Positions 15,793 through 23,572 of a DNA stretch of 40,393 nucleotides are shown in pieces (position 1 is the first letter of the stretch; each line of letters begins with the position of its first letter). The DNA comes from an uncultured bacterium (GTDB taxonomy: Bacteria > Verrucomicrobiota > Kiritimatiellia > RFP12 > UBA1067). Made by a program: the position numbers and the translations under genes. The notes under the pieces are model-generated. The model worked only from the letters and a program-made list of their open reading frames with translations, did no database searches and had not been told where the DNA came from. The DNA lies in the NCBI GenBank assembly GCA_902779075.1, contig CACZAK010000015.1, positions 1-40,393 on the forward strand, read 5' to 3'.

Positions 15793-18735
15793 ATGAGGAT
15801 GAAATTGGCGTCGGCGCTGGCGCTGACGGGAACGGTTGTCGTCGCGGGCTGCTGCCTGTGCGGCGATGGATCCGCAAAGAAGTGCGGATGCGAAACAAAG
15901 GCCACGCTGGCGGCACAGACGGCGGAGGGCGCAAGGACCGTCGGCTTGACGACCGACCAGCTCGTCTCGCCCGCGAACATCGGCGCGGCACCGGTGTTCA
16001 GCTGGTACATGGAATCTGCACGCAAGGGCGCGGCGCAGACCGCCTACCGTCTGAAGCTCTTCGAGGGTCTCTCCGGCAAGAATCCGGTGTGGGACTCCGG
16101 CGAGATCGCGTGCGGGAAGTCCGTGGCCGTGAAGTACGGCGGCCCCGCGCTCAAGGGCGCGCAGAAGTACGTGTGGACTGTTGAGGTGAAGGACGAGCGG
16201 GGTGCGTGGCTCAAACCCGCGAAAGGGTTCTTCGAGACGGGTCTCTTCAAGAAGGAGGACTGGGACGGCGCCGCGTGGATCTCCGCCGCCGACGCGAAGG
16301 TGCGTTCGCGCGGCAGGCATGGTGACGAATACGGCACGGCCTGCTTCGTGAAGGCGATCCCGAACGGCAAGGACGTGAAGGAGGCCTACTGGACGGTGGC
16401 CGGACTCGGCGCGTTCGAGGCGTACGTGAACGGCGAGCCCGTCTCGCGCAAGGGCTGCAAGGCCATCAAGGGCGCGCTCGTCTCCGACTTCCTCAAGCCC
16501 GGCTTCACGCACAACGGCAAGACGAAGTACGCGTTCACCTACGACGTGACGCACCTGATGAAGACCGGCAAGGCCGACGCCAACACGTTCGCCGCGCAGG
16601 TCTCGGTCGGCTGGTGGCGCGACAAGATCGTCAACTTCTTCGGAAAGAAGTCCGCTTTCCGCGCGCAGCTCATCCTGCGCTACGCGGACGGCACGGAAAA
16701 GCGCGTCGGCACGGACACGACGTGGCTCTCCGCCACGACGGGCCCCGTGGTCCGCGCGGCGATCTTCTGGGGCGAAGACTACGACGCGCGCGTCAAGACC
16801 GATTGGATGACGGGCAAGGCCTGCGACAAGTTCAAGCCCTCGGAAGTAAACACCGAGTTCAAGGGCGAGCTCTTCCCGATGACGGGCGCGCCCGTGCGCC
16901 TCAGGTCCGACCTCGCCATCGCGCCCGTCGAGATGTACGTGTGGAAGGGCGTCGAGGGCGCGAAGGACGACGCGTTCGGCAAGGTGAAGAAGCTCCGCTC
17001 CTACAAGGACGGTGACGCCATCGTGGTTGACAAGGACGAGACGCTCGTCGTGGACTTCGGGCAGAACGCCGCCGCGGTTCCGTGCTTCGCCTTCGCCGCC
17101 GCCGAGGGCGTGACGCTCATGATGCGCCCCTCCGAGATGCTCAACGACGGCAACGGCGCGAAGAAGCGCGGCTGCGACGGTCCCGAAGGCTCGGGCTACT
17201 TCAGAAACTACCGCGCCGCGCGCACGACGGTCAGCTACACGTTCGCGGGCGCGGGCGAGGAGAAGTACCGCCCCACGTTCACCTTCCTCGGCTACCGCTA
17301 CGCGTCCATCACCGCGACGGGCAAGGTGACGATCAAGAAGATCCGCTCCATCCCCGTCACGTCCATTCCGAAGTGGAGCGAGACGGGCTGCCTCGAGACG
17401 GGCGTCGCGGACGTCAACAAGCTCGTCTCAAACGTTAAGTGGGGGCAGTACTCCAACTACCTTTCCGTGCCGACGGACTGTCCGCAGCGCAACGAGCGCC
17501 TGGGCTGGACGGCCGACACGCAGGTATTCGCCGAGGCCGCGTCCTACAACGCCAACGTCTACGGCTTCTTCATGAAGTGGATGCGCGACATGCGCGACAC
17601 GCAGCACGGCGACGGCTCCTACACGGGCGTCGCGCCTCTCGCGCAGTACGGCAGCGAGCGCGGACACCAGCTCGGCTGGGCCGACGCCGGCATCATCGTG
17701 CCGTACACCATGTGGAAGCAGTTCGGCGATGCGCGCGTGGTCGAGGAGAACTGGGAGTCGATGACGCGCTACATGAAGCTCCTCGAGGAGATGAAGTACA
17801 CCTCCCCGCAGGCGAGGGGGCACCAGTGGGCCGACTGGCTCTCCTACGAGAAGCTCGAGACCTGTGGCGGAGGTGCCTGGGAGCGGGGGCCGAACGGCAA
17901 GCGCCGTCCGAAGGCCGATGCGCTGACGTACTGGCAGTACCTCGGCTGCAGCTACTGGCTGTGGGATGCGCGCATGATGGCCACGATGGCCGACGCGATC
18001 GGCAAGAAGGAAGACGCGGCCGCATACCGCGCGATGTCCGACCGCGCGCTCAAGTTCCTCCGCGAGAAATTCGTGGACGCCAAGGACGGCATGCTCCTGC
18101 CCGTGTTCCGCGACATGCAGACGCCCGCGCTCTTCGCGCTCAAGCTCGGTCTCCTCGAGAAACCCGAAGCCATCGCGCAGACGAAGGCCGCCCTTCTCAA
18201 GAACTTCAAGGACCATGGTAACTGCCTCCAGACCGGCTTCCTCGGCACGTCCATCCTGATGGACACCCTCACCTACGACGTGGGTGCGCCGGACATGGCC
18301 TACACGCTCCTCCTCCAGCACAAGAACCCCTCGTGGCTCTACTCCGTCGACCAGGGCGCAACGACCATCTGGGAGCGCTGGAACTCCTACACGAAGAAGG
18401 ACGGCTTCGGCTCCGCCGGCATGAACTCCTTCAACCACTACGCCTACGGCGCGGTGCTTGCGTGGATGTACGGCACGATGGCCGGCATCCAGGAGGACGT
18501 CGCCTGCCCCGGTTTCAAGCACATTATCCTCGCGCCGATGCCCGACAAGCGCATGGGATACGTGAAGGCCTGTTTCCGGTCGCCCTACGGTCCGATCACG
18601 AGCGCGTGGAACTACGATCAGGCGGGCAAGTGGACATGGACCTTCACGATTCCCGCGAACACGACGGCGACGGTGAAGATCCCCGGCGGCGAGACGAAGG
18701 AGTACGTCGCCGGCACGTACACGGTTACGAAGTGA
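15793..18735 (+). CDS. Lipoprotein GH78 alpha-L-rhamnosidase
   Basis: A 980-aa exported glycosidase that would release terminal L-rhamnose from pectic or other plant and bacterial glycans. The start reads MRMKLASALALTGTVVVAGC: a type II signal with lipobox VAGC, Cys20 being the lipidated residue. N-terminal beta domains (fibronectin-like and a carbohydrate-binding jelly roll with WxxxxGxGxFEAYVNG) precede the (alpha/alpha)6 catalytic domain. This has DCPQRNERLGW, with the glutamate expected as general acid, and TTIWERWNSY, with the expected catalytic base. A closing beta-sandwich ends in GTYTVTK. AGGAGA lies 6-7 nt before ATG 15793 and the gene has its own promoter. dtd starts 7 nt after its stop. 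Confidence 0.93.
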   Translation: MRMKLASALALTGTVVVAGCCLCGDGSAKKCGCETKATLAAQTAEGARTVGLTTDQLVSPANIGAAPVFSWYMESARKGAAQTAYRLKLFEGLSGKNPVWDSGEIACGKSVAVKYGGPALKGAQKYVWTVEVKDERGAWLKPAKGFFETGLFKKEDWDGAAWISAADAKVRSRGRHGDEYGTACFVKAIPNGKDVKEAYWTVAGLGAFEAYVNGEPVSRKGCKAIKGALVSDFLKPGFTHNGKTKYAFTYDVTHLMKTGKADANTFAAQVSVGWWRDKIVNFFGKKSAFRAQLILRYADGTEKRVGTDTTWLSATTGPVVRAAIFWGEDYDARVKTDWMTGKACDKFKPSEVNTEFKGELFPMTGAPVRLRSDLAIAPVEMYVWKGVEGAKDDAFGKVKKLRSYKDGDAIVVDKDETLVVDFGQNAAAVPCFAFAAAEGVTLMMRPSEMLNDGNGAKKRGCDGPEGSGYFRNYRAARTTVSYTFAGAGEEKYRPTFTFLGYRYASITATGKVTIKKIRSIPVTSIPKWSETGCLETGVADVNKLVSNVKWGQYSNYLSVPTDCPQRNERLGWTADTQVFAEAASYNANVYGFFMKWMRDMRDTQHGDGSYTGVAPLAQYGSERGHQLGWADAGIIVPYTMWKQFGDARVVEENWESMTRYMKLLEEMKYTSPQARGHQWADWLSYEKLETCGGGAWERGPNGKRRPKADALTYWQYLGCSYWLWDARMMATMADAIGKKEDAAAYRAMSDRALKFLREKFVDAKDGMLLPVFRDMQTPALFALKLGLLEKPEAIAQTKAALLKNFKDHGNCLQTGFLGTSILMDTLTYDVGAPDMAYTLLLQHKNPSWLYSVDQGATTIWERWNSYTKKDGFGSAGMNSFNHYAYGAVLAWMYGTMAGIQEDVACPGFKHIILAPMPDKRMGYVKACFRSPYGPITSAWNYDQAGKWTWTFTIPANTTATVKIPGGETKEYVAGTYTVTK

Positions 18736-18742
18736 CGTACGC

Positions 18743-19198
18743 ATGAAGGCGTGGATCCAGCGTGTGGCGCGCGCGTCGGTGACGATCGACGGCGCGCGCG
18801 TGGCCGAGATCGGGCGAGGGTATCTCGTCCTGCTCGGCGTCACGCATACCGACACGGAGGCGGAGGCGGACAAGATCGCCTCCCGCCTTCCGGTTCTGCG
18901 CCTCTTCACGGACGCGAACGACCAGATGAACCTGTCCCTTGAGGACGTGGGCGGATCCATCATCGTCGTCTCGCAGTTCACGCTCTATGCGGACACGGCG
19001 CACGGGCGGCGTCCGGGCTTTTCCAACGCCGCCCGTCCCGAAAAGGCGGAGCCGCTGTACGAACGTGTCGTTGCGCAGCTGCGCGCGCAGCTCGGCGCGG
19101 ACCGCGTGGGCACGGGACGCTTCGGCGCGGACATGAAGGTGGAGCTCGTCAATGACGGACCCGTGAGCGTGGAACTGCGCGCGGATGCGGCGGGGTGA
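18743..19198 (+). CDS. dtd: D-aminoacyl-tRNA deacylase
   Basis: A 151-aa DTD1-type enzyme that hydrolyses D-amino acids, and glycine mischarged on tRNA-Ala, from tRNAs. Signature sites: SQFTLYAD in the middle and NDGPVS near the end, whose Gly-cisPro pair enforces D-chirality selection. Full length for the family. No clear Shine-Dalgarno lies before ATG 18743, but it is only 7 nt after the rhamnosidase stop, so translation may be coupled. The stop overlaps the rpoN GTG start. Confidence 0.96.
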   Translation: MKAWIQRVARASVTIDGARVAEIGRGYLVLLGVTHTDTEAEADKIASRLPVLRLFTDANDQMNLSLEDVGGSIIVVSQFTLYADTAHGRRPGFSNAARPEKAEPLYERVVAQLRAQLGADRVGTGRFGADMKVELVNDGPVSVELRADAAG

Positions 19199-20730
19199 GT
19201 GCAATGCCGGGCGTCGGGTTCAATCTTTCGCAGTCGCTCAAGCAGCAGCAGACGCTGGCGCCGCAGATGCGCCAGGGTCTGAAGATGCTGCAGATGACGT
19301 CGCTTGAACTCCGCGCCGAACTCCAGCACGAGATGGAGGTGAATCCGGTCATCGAAGACGTGACGAGCCGGATTGAACGGCAGATGTCGTCCGAACTGCC
19401 CGAAGCCCATTCCTACGGCGAGGTGACGGAAAAGCCCCTTGACTTCGGAACCGGCGAGAACATGGCGAGTGCGATGGGCACGGACACGACCGACGACGGG
19501 TACCGCGACTATTTCCTCGGCAACATGGAAAGCGCCTCCGGCGACGAGGAGGCGCAGTCCCGCCGCGACCATCTCTTCGACTCGATGGTGAAGACGGAAA
19601 CGCTCCAGCAGCACCTCATGGCGCAGATCGGATTGTCCGACATCCCGCAGGAGGATCGCGACCTTGCGGGCATCCTCGTCGAGAACGTCGACGACGACGG
19701 CTATTTCCGCGGGTCGATTCCGGATATCATGATGGTGACGAAGGCGGACATGCCGAAGATCGAAAGCGTGCTCGCCCAAATCCGCTCGTTCGATCCGCTC
19801 GGGTGCGGGGCGCGCAACCTGCGTGAGTGCTGGCTCGCGCAGATGGAGAAGCTCGACGACTCGCCGTGGGAAGATGAAATCCGCTCGGCGCTTGAAAACC
19901 ATTTCGACGACCTTGTTGCACGCCGCGTGCCGACGCTCTGCGCCGCGCTGCACATTACGGCCGAGGAATATCCGCGCATGTTGAAGGAGCTGGCCAAGCT
20001 CGATCCCATGCCGGGGCGGGCGTTTGCCGCGCGGGCGAACAGCGGGAAGTTCGTCGCGCAGGGACACGGCTACGTGCAGCGCGTCAAGCCGGGAGAATAC
20101 GTGAAGCCGGAGGTCTTTGCCTACCAGGACAAAGACGGGGAATGGCTGGTGCGCGTGGACGGACGCGACTTGCCGGAGATCCACATCTCGCAACGATACC
20201 AGAAGATGCTGGCCGATCCATCCGTCACCGCCGAGGTGAAGTCGTACATCCGCGAACGCATCCGTGCGGCGGAGGTTCTGCGTGAGAGCGTGAAGAAGCG
20301 CCAGCAGACGATCCACGACATCGCGCAGGCGATTGTCGACGCGCAGCCGGATTTCTTCAAGCGGGGCATGGGCGCGCTCAAGCCGCTCACGATGCAGCAG
20401 GTCGCCGAACAGGTTGGCGTGGTGGGCACCACCGTATCGCGGACGGTGCGGGACAAATACATGTCCACGCCGTTCGGCGTCATTGAACTGCGGAAGTTCT
20501 TCACGTCCGGCGGCGCGAAGACGGAGGACGGCGAGACGATGTCGAACGCCTCGATCAAGGAACGAATCAAGGCGATCATCGATACGGAAAATACGACCAA
20601 TCCGTATTCCGACGACCAGATCACGGAAATCCTGAAGGCGGAGGGTGTGAACATCTCCCGCCGCACGGTCGCAAAATACCGCATGGCGATGAAGATTCCC
20701 GGCAAGGCCGACCGCGCCGCCTTCCATTGA
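19195..20730 (+). CDS. rpoN: RNA polymerase sigma-54 factor
   Basis: A 511-aa RpoN. Region I is the Gln/Leu-rich N terminus (LSQSLKQQQTLAPQMRQGL). The acidic region II is present, then the core-binding domain. The helix-turn-helix has TMQQVAEQVGVVGTTVSR, and the RpoN box appears as SRRTVAKYRM, recognising the -24 element. GTG 19195 overlaps the dtd stop (GTGA); ATG 19204 three codons later is an equally possible start. Sigma-54 needs an AAA+ activator, and none is encoded in the window. No convincing TGGC-N8-TGC site was found near the genes here. Confidence 0.97.
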   Translation: MSAMPGVGFNLSQSLKQQQTLAPQMRQGLKMLQMTSLELRAELQHEMEVNPVIEDVTSRIERQMSSELPEAHSYGEVTEKPLDFGTGENMASAMGTDTTDDGYRDYFLGNMESASGDEEAQSRRDHLFDSMVKTETLQQHLMAQIGLSDIPQEDRDLAGILVENVDDDGYFRGSIPDIMMVTKADMPKIESVLAQIRSFDPLGCGARNLRECWLAQMEKLDDSPWEDEIRSALENHFDDLVARRVPTLCAALHITAEEYPRMLKELAKLDPMPGRAFAARANSGKFVAQGHGYVQRVKPGEYVKPEVFAYQDKDGEWLVRVDGRDLPEIHISQRYQKMLADPSVTAEVKSYIRERIRAAEVLRESVKKRQQTIHDIAQAIVDAQPDFFKRGMGALKPLTMQQVAEQVGVVGTTVSRTVRDKYMSTPFGVIELRKFFTSGGAKTEDGETMSNASIKERIKAIIDTENTTNPYSDDQITEILKAEGVNISRRTVAKYRMAMKIPGKADRAAFH

Positions 20731-20743
20731 TTCGAACTGCTGT

Positions 20744-21346
20744 ATGACACCTGAAACCTCCACGACGCTTTTGCGAGACATTTCTGCGGACGCCGACAAT
20801 GCCCGCTGGCCGGAGTTCGTGTCGCGATACCGTCCGATGATGCAGGATTACCTCAAGGTGCATTTCCCGACCGTCGATGCCGATGACATCGTGCAAGAGA
20901 CGCTGATTGCGCTTTCACGGGCGCTTCCCCGTTATCGCTATGCCCCCGACGCGACAGGGCATTTCAGGAACTATCTGACCGGAATCCTCCGCAATAAGGC
21001 GTTGAAGCGCTGCGAGCATGATGCGAAGGATCGAAGACTGCATACGGAATTGCGTAAACTGGCAGTTCCAGAACGCCTTGATGTGCCGGATGCCGATCCC
21101 ACTACATGGCGCACGGCGCTTCTTGAAATCGCGACACGCCAGCTTCTGAAAGACGAAATGATATCCGATAAGTCCAAGCAGATCTTTCAGCGGTTGACGG
21201 TGGACGGCCACTCTCCGGAAGATGTCGCCGCCGCCTACGGAACGAGTCGGAACAACGTTGACAAGGTGAAGAGCCGCATGATCGCGAAACTGCGCGAAAT
21301 CATGCGCGCATTGGAGAATGTCGCCGATGTCGGATATCCCGGATAG
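20744..21346 (+). CDS. ECF-type RNA polymerase sigma factor paired with a Ser/Thr kinase
   Basis: A 200-aa sigma-70-family ECF factor. Region 2 has DADDIVQETLIALSR and a core-binding helix (GHFRNYLTGILRNKAL). Region 4 has a helix-turn-helix (SPEDVAAAYGTSRNNVDKVKSR). The linker between them is longer than in minimal ECFs. It starts 13 nt after rpoN without a strong ribosome site and overlaps the kinase gene by 20 nt. No anti-sigma factor gene is adjacent. ECF factors encoded next to Ser/Thr kinases are a recognised class in Planctomycetes and relatives, and their activity is thought to depend on phosphorylation. Control by the next gene's kinase is therefore the favoured reading. Its target promoters are unknown. 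Confidence 0.88.
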   Translation: MTPETSTTLLRDISADADNARWPEFVSRYRPMMQDYLKVHFPTVDADDIVQETLIALSRALPRYRYAPDATGHFRNYLTGILRNKALKRCEHDAKDRRLHTELRKLAVPERLDVPDADPTTWRTALLEIATRQLLKDEMISDKSKQIFQRLTVDGHSPEDVAAAYGTSRNNVDKVKSRMIAKLREIMRALENVADVGYPG

Positions 21347-23033
21347 CGAGATAGAGGGATTTCTCCGCGCGCATGGACCGTTCGAGAAGCCGCCGATTCT
21401 TTCATGCGGCGAACGGGTCGGAGATTGGACGATACGGGCGTTTCTCGGACGCGGCGGAAGTGCGGAGGTGTTCCGCGCCGAGAATGTCGTGACTGGAATC
21501 GTCGGTGCGCTGAAGGTGCTGTACCGCACGGACGACCGATCGCGCGAACGGTTTAGGCGGGAGGCGCGGATCATCGCGGAAACAAGGAGCGCGGCGTTTC
21601 CGCTGTTCTATGGCGCGGGGGAGTGCGACGGGCGTTTTTACATCGCAGAGGAGCTACTCGAACCGATTGCACTTCCTGCTGACGATGCGGCTGTCGCCAG
21701 ATACATCCTTGGTGTCGCTGCCGGCGTAGAGGCGCTGCACCGGCGAGGATTTGTCCATCGCGATCTGAAACCGGGAAATGTGCTGATGCGGCCTGCGACA
21801 GGCGAAAGCGTCCTAATCGACATGGGACTCGCGAAGGGAGGCGAGGATGCGCCGCAGATCCATGGTGAACCGTTGTCCGTTGTTGACGGACATGCCGTTG
21901 GTGTCGGGACGCCGGGATTCTCGGCACCGGAACAATTCACCGGCGGCAAGGTCAGCGCGGCGACGGACATCCACGCGCTTGGGGTTTTGGTGGATGCGTG
22001 TTTCAAGGGGAAGCCGCCGAAGGCATGGGCAGACATCATCCGCCGCTCGACGAGTTCCATACCTGGGCAACGCTATGCCAGTGTCGCTGAGTTTGTACGA
22101 GCGGTTCGCCGCCGTCACGCCACACGCCACTGGATCGCAGCAATTGCCGTCGTGCTGTTCATCGCGGGTACGTTTGTTGTCCTTTATTCACATCTGGATA
22201 AAAAGCAAGAACGCCCTAAAACGCTTCCGGCAGAAGTCGCCGTCTCAGACAGCACAGAGTCCAGCTCTACCAACTCCGTCTTGTCCGACAACACAGTGGT
22301 CAGTACTACCAACTCCGTATTGTCTGACAGCACTATGACCAGTCCTACTAACACAGTCGCTTCAGACAGTCACGTGGACAATACCACAAATTCAGTCGTG
22401 CCGGAAATACACGTGGTCAGTCCTGCAATTCCCACAAACGCCGTAATCCCTGAAACCCCAGTGTCCCGACCTGCAGAAGAGAAGGCGGATGCCATACTTG
22501 AGACAATATACGACAAGTACTATGGTGGGCGGGAAAAAATACAACTTGGTTCCGTCACCAACGTGAAGGTAAGGGCTAATGACCTTCTTTCACTGGGGAA
22601 AACGACATACGAGCGTGGTCTTTTCGTTACGCGTATCTCATTGAAGGGAAAAGACATTTCGCTTCCAGGTGAGATCAAACTGACGGGGAACCGCAGAATT
22701 GAAATCAGCGGGTATGGCCGCCTGACGGCATCCATTTCGGGTCCGCGCGGCGTCTGGCTGGAACTGAGTGAACAGGCGACACTCATCAATCTTACGACAA
22801 CGCCCTATCCTGAATCAGGCATGAAATACGTCCTCAAAGGCCCCTGCTATTTGAACTTCAAGAACCTTGACGAGCCATCTGATGGCATCAAGAACATCTG
22901 GGTTGACAGATTCGACAAAACGGGCGATCCGTCGTTTCGTTTTCGCGGCACCGATTCCTACGAGGAAGTGCGAAGGGAAGATAAAGAGGCCGCCCTGGAA
23001 GTTATGCGCAAGGGCATGATGCCGTCTTATTAG
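21327..23033 (+). CDS. Membrane Ser/Thr protein kinase (PknB-like) with novel extracytoplasmic part
   Basis: A 568-aa kinase. The cytoplasmic catalytic domain (about residues 30-260) has GRGGSAEVF, the lysine in GALKVLY, HRDLKPGNV near residue 144, DMG in place of DFG, and the APE motif in GFSAPEQF. One membrane helix follows near residues 268-290 (WIAAIAVVLFIAGTFVVLY). A Ser/Thr/Asn linker of 13-aa repeats (39-nt units at 22269-22424) leads to an outer domain of about 180 residues that I do not recognise. It has beta-rich character and ends RKGMMPSY. ATG 21327 is preferred over ATG 21318 because TTGGAGA ends 10 nt before it. The outer domain is probably a sensor. Likely targets are the overlapping ECF factor and the FHA protein at 23573; both are inference. 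Confidence 0.92.
   Translation: MSDIPDSEIEGFLRAHGPFEKPPILSCGERVGDWTIRAFLGRGGSAEVFRAENVVTGIVGALKVLYRTDDRSRERFRREARIIAETRSAAFPLFYGAGECDGRFYIAEELLEPIALPADDAAVARYILGVAAGVEALHRRGFVHRDLKPGNVLMRPATGESVLIDMGLAKGGEDAPQIHGEPLSVVDGHAVGVGTPGFSAPEQFTGGKVSAATDIHALGVLVDACFKGKPPKAWADIIRRSTSSIPGQRYASVAEFVRAVRRRHATRHWIAAIAVVLFIAGTFVVLYSHLDKKQERPKTLPAEVAVSDSTESSSTNSVLSDNTVVSTTNSVLSDSTMTSPTNTVASDSHVDNTTNSVVPEIHVVSPAIPTNAVIPETPVSRPAEEKADAILETIYDKYYGGREKIQLGSVTNVKVRANDLLSLGKTTYERGLFVTRISLKGKDISLPGEIKLTGNRRIEISGYGRLTASISGPRGVWLELSEQATLINLTTTPYPESGMKYVLKGPCYLNFKNLDEPSDGIKNIWVDRFDKTGDPSFRFRGTDSYEEVRREDKEAALEVMRKGMMPSY
22269..22463 (+). repeat. 39-nt tandem repeats in the kinase linker
   Basis: Units start at 22269, 22308, 22347 and 22386, with a fifth degenerate copy near 22434. 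Each encodes a 13-aa step of the type (T)TNSV-x-SD-x-x-V-x-S. Base differences grow from left to right. Confidence 0.85.
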
Positions 23034-23139
23034 GCGCATTTTGATTTCTGCATGTCAGATTTCATCGCTGTGGGGAAATATCCCTATAGAGGAAAAATCG
23101 TATATGCAGAAGTTTTGTCCGTCACAAACCGATATGGTT

Positions 23140-23148
23140 TGGTATAAT
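23140..23148 (+). promoter_or_regulatory. Extended -10 promoter with start-site hairpin
   Basis: TGGTATAAT is a perfect extended -10. The next bases form ATGTGCG (23147-23153) and CGCACAT (23159-23165), a 7-bp stem that overlaps the expected start site, so it could be an operator or a 5' mRNA hairpin. About 425 nt separate it from the first gene of the GTPase operon. Confidence 0.5.
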
Positions 23149-23255
23149 GTGCGCGTCCCGCACATGTGGGATGCATTGATCTTTGACATCGGCCCGGTAA
23201 CGAGAGATGAAAGAAGGCTGGAATTCTCGTTGCCGAGCCATCGGCCCGAAGCCAC

Positions 23256-23309
23256 GGGAGGGCCGCGCTTGTCGCGGCCGAATGGTAGGGCGGTCGCCCC
23301 GCGACCGCC
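23256..23309. repeat. REP-like double palindrome
   Basis: First unit GGGAGGGCCGCG...CGCGGCC (23256-23279) is identical over 24 nt to 8659-8682. The second is a perfect 9-bp stem GGCGGTCGC-CCC-GCGACCGCC (23289-23309), preceded by GTAGGGCGG and of the same style as the palindrome at 37745-37770. Confidence 0.85.
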
Positions 23310-23455
23310 GCAACCCAAGGCAACGGGCAAACGCAACAGCGTATTGGGTTTCGTGGTAAAGCCGCTAACTTTCCACAACGAAAGACCGAATACGATGGTG
23401 CGTCGCGTGGCATCCACGCGGCGTGCCTTCTATCTTGTTTTTCGTTCAGGTTCTT

Positions 23456-23503
23456 AGCGGCACCTACCACGAAATGGGAATTCGAGGGTGCGCCGCTTTC
23501 TTT
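23456..23503 (+). terminator. Possible terminator before the GTPase operon
   Basis: AGCGGCACC (23456-23464) pairs with GGTGCGCCGCT (23487-23497, two extra bases) and is followed by TTCTTTTCTT. The loop is long (22 nt), so this is weak evidence. Confidence 0.35.
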
Positions 23504-23572
23504 TCTTCCGCGTCATAGCGGCGGCATCCGGTTCGGTAGACGTGGAATGAGAACTTGAAAGGAGCAAATTTT

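Larger units (their letters stand above)
23034..23572. other. 539-nt intergenic region with promoter, palindromic repeats and terminator-like hairpin
   Basis: No gene is supported here. It holds an extended -10 promoter (23140-23148), two GC-rich palindromes (23256-23309), a CGCGTGG-CAT-CCACGCG hairpin (23404-23420) and a terminator-like stem with a T-rich tail (23456-23503). The GTPase operon start has a ribosome site AAAGGAG at 23558-23564 but no strong promoter close to it. The promoter at 23140, read through the repeats, is the only good candidate on this strand. Confidence 0.6.

Noticed and set aside
23041..23470. Short open frames on both strands in the gap before the GTPase operon
   Set aside because: They run through palindromic repeats and hairpins, lack ribosome sites and have no protein-like composition.
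18743..23572. Sigma-54 (-24/-12) promoters near rpoN and the downstream genes
   Set aside because: No TGGC-N8-TGC match with correct spacing was seen in the intergenic sequences; the promoters found are of the sigma-70 type.
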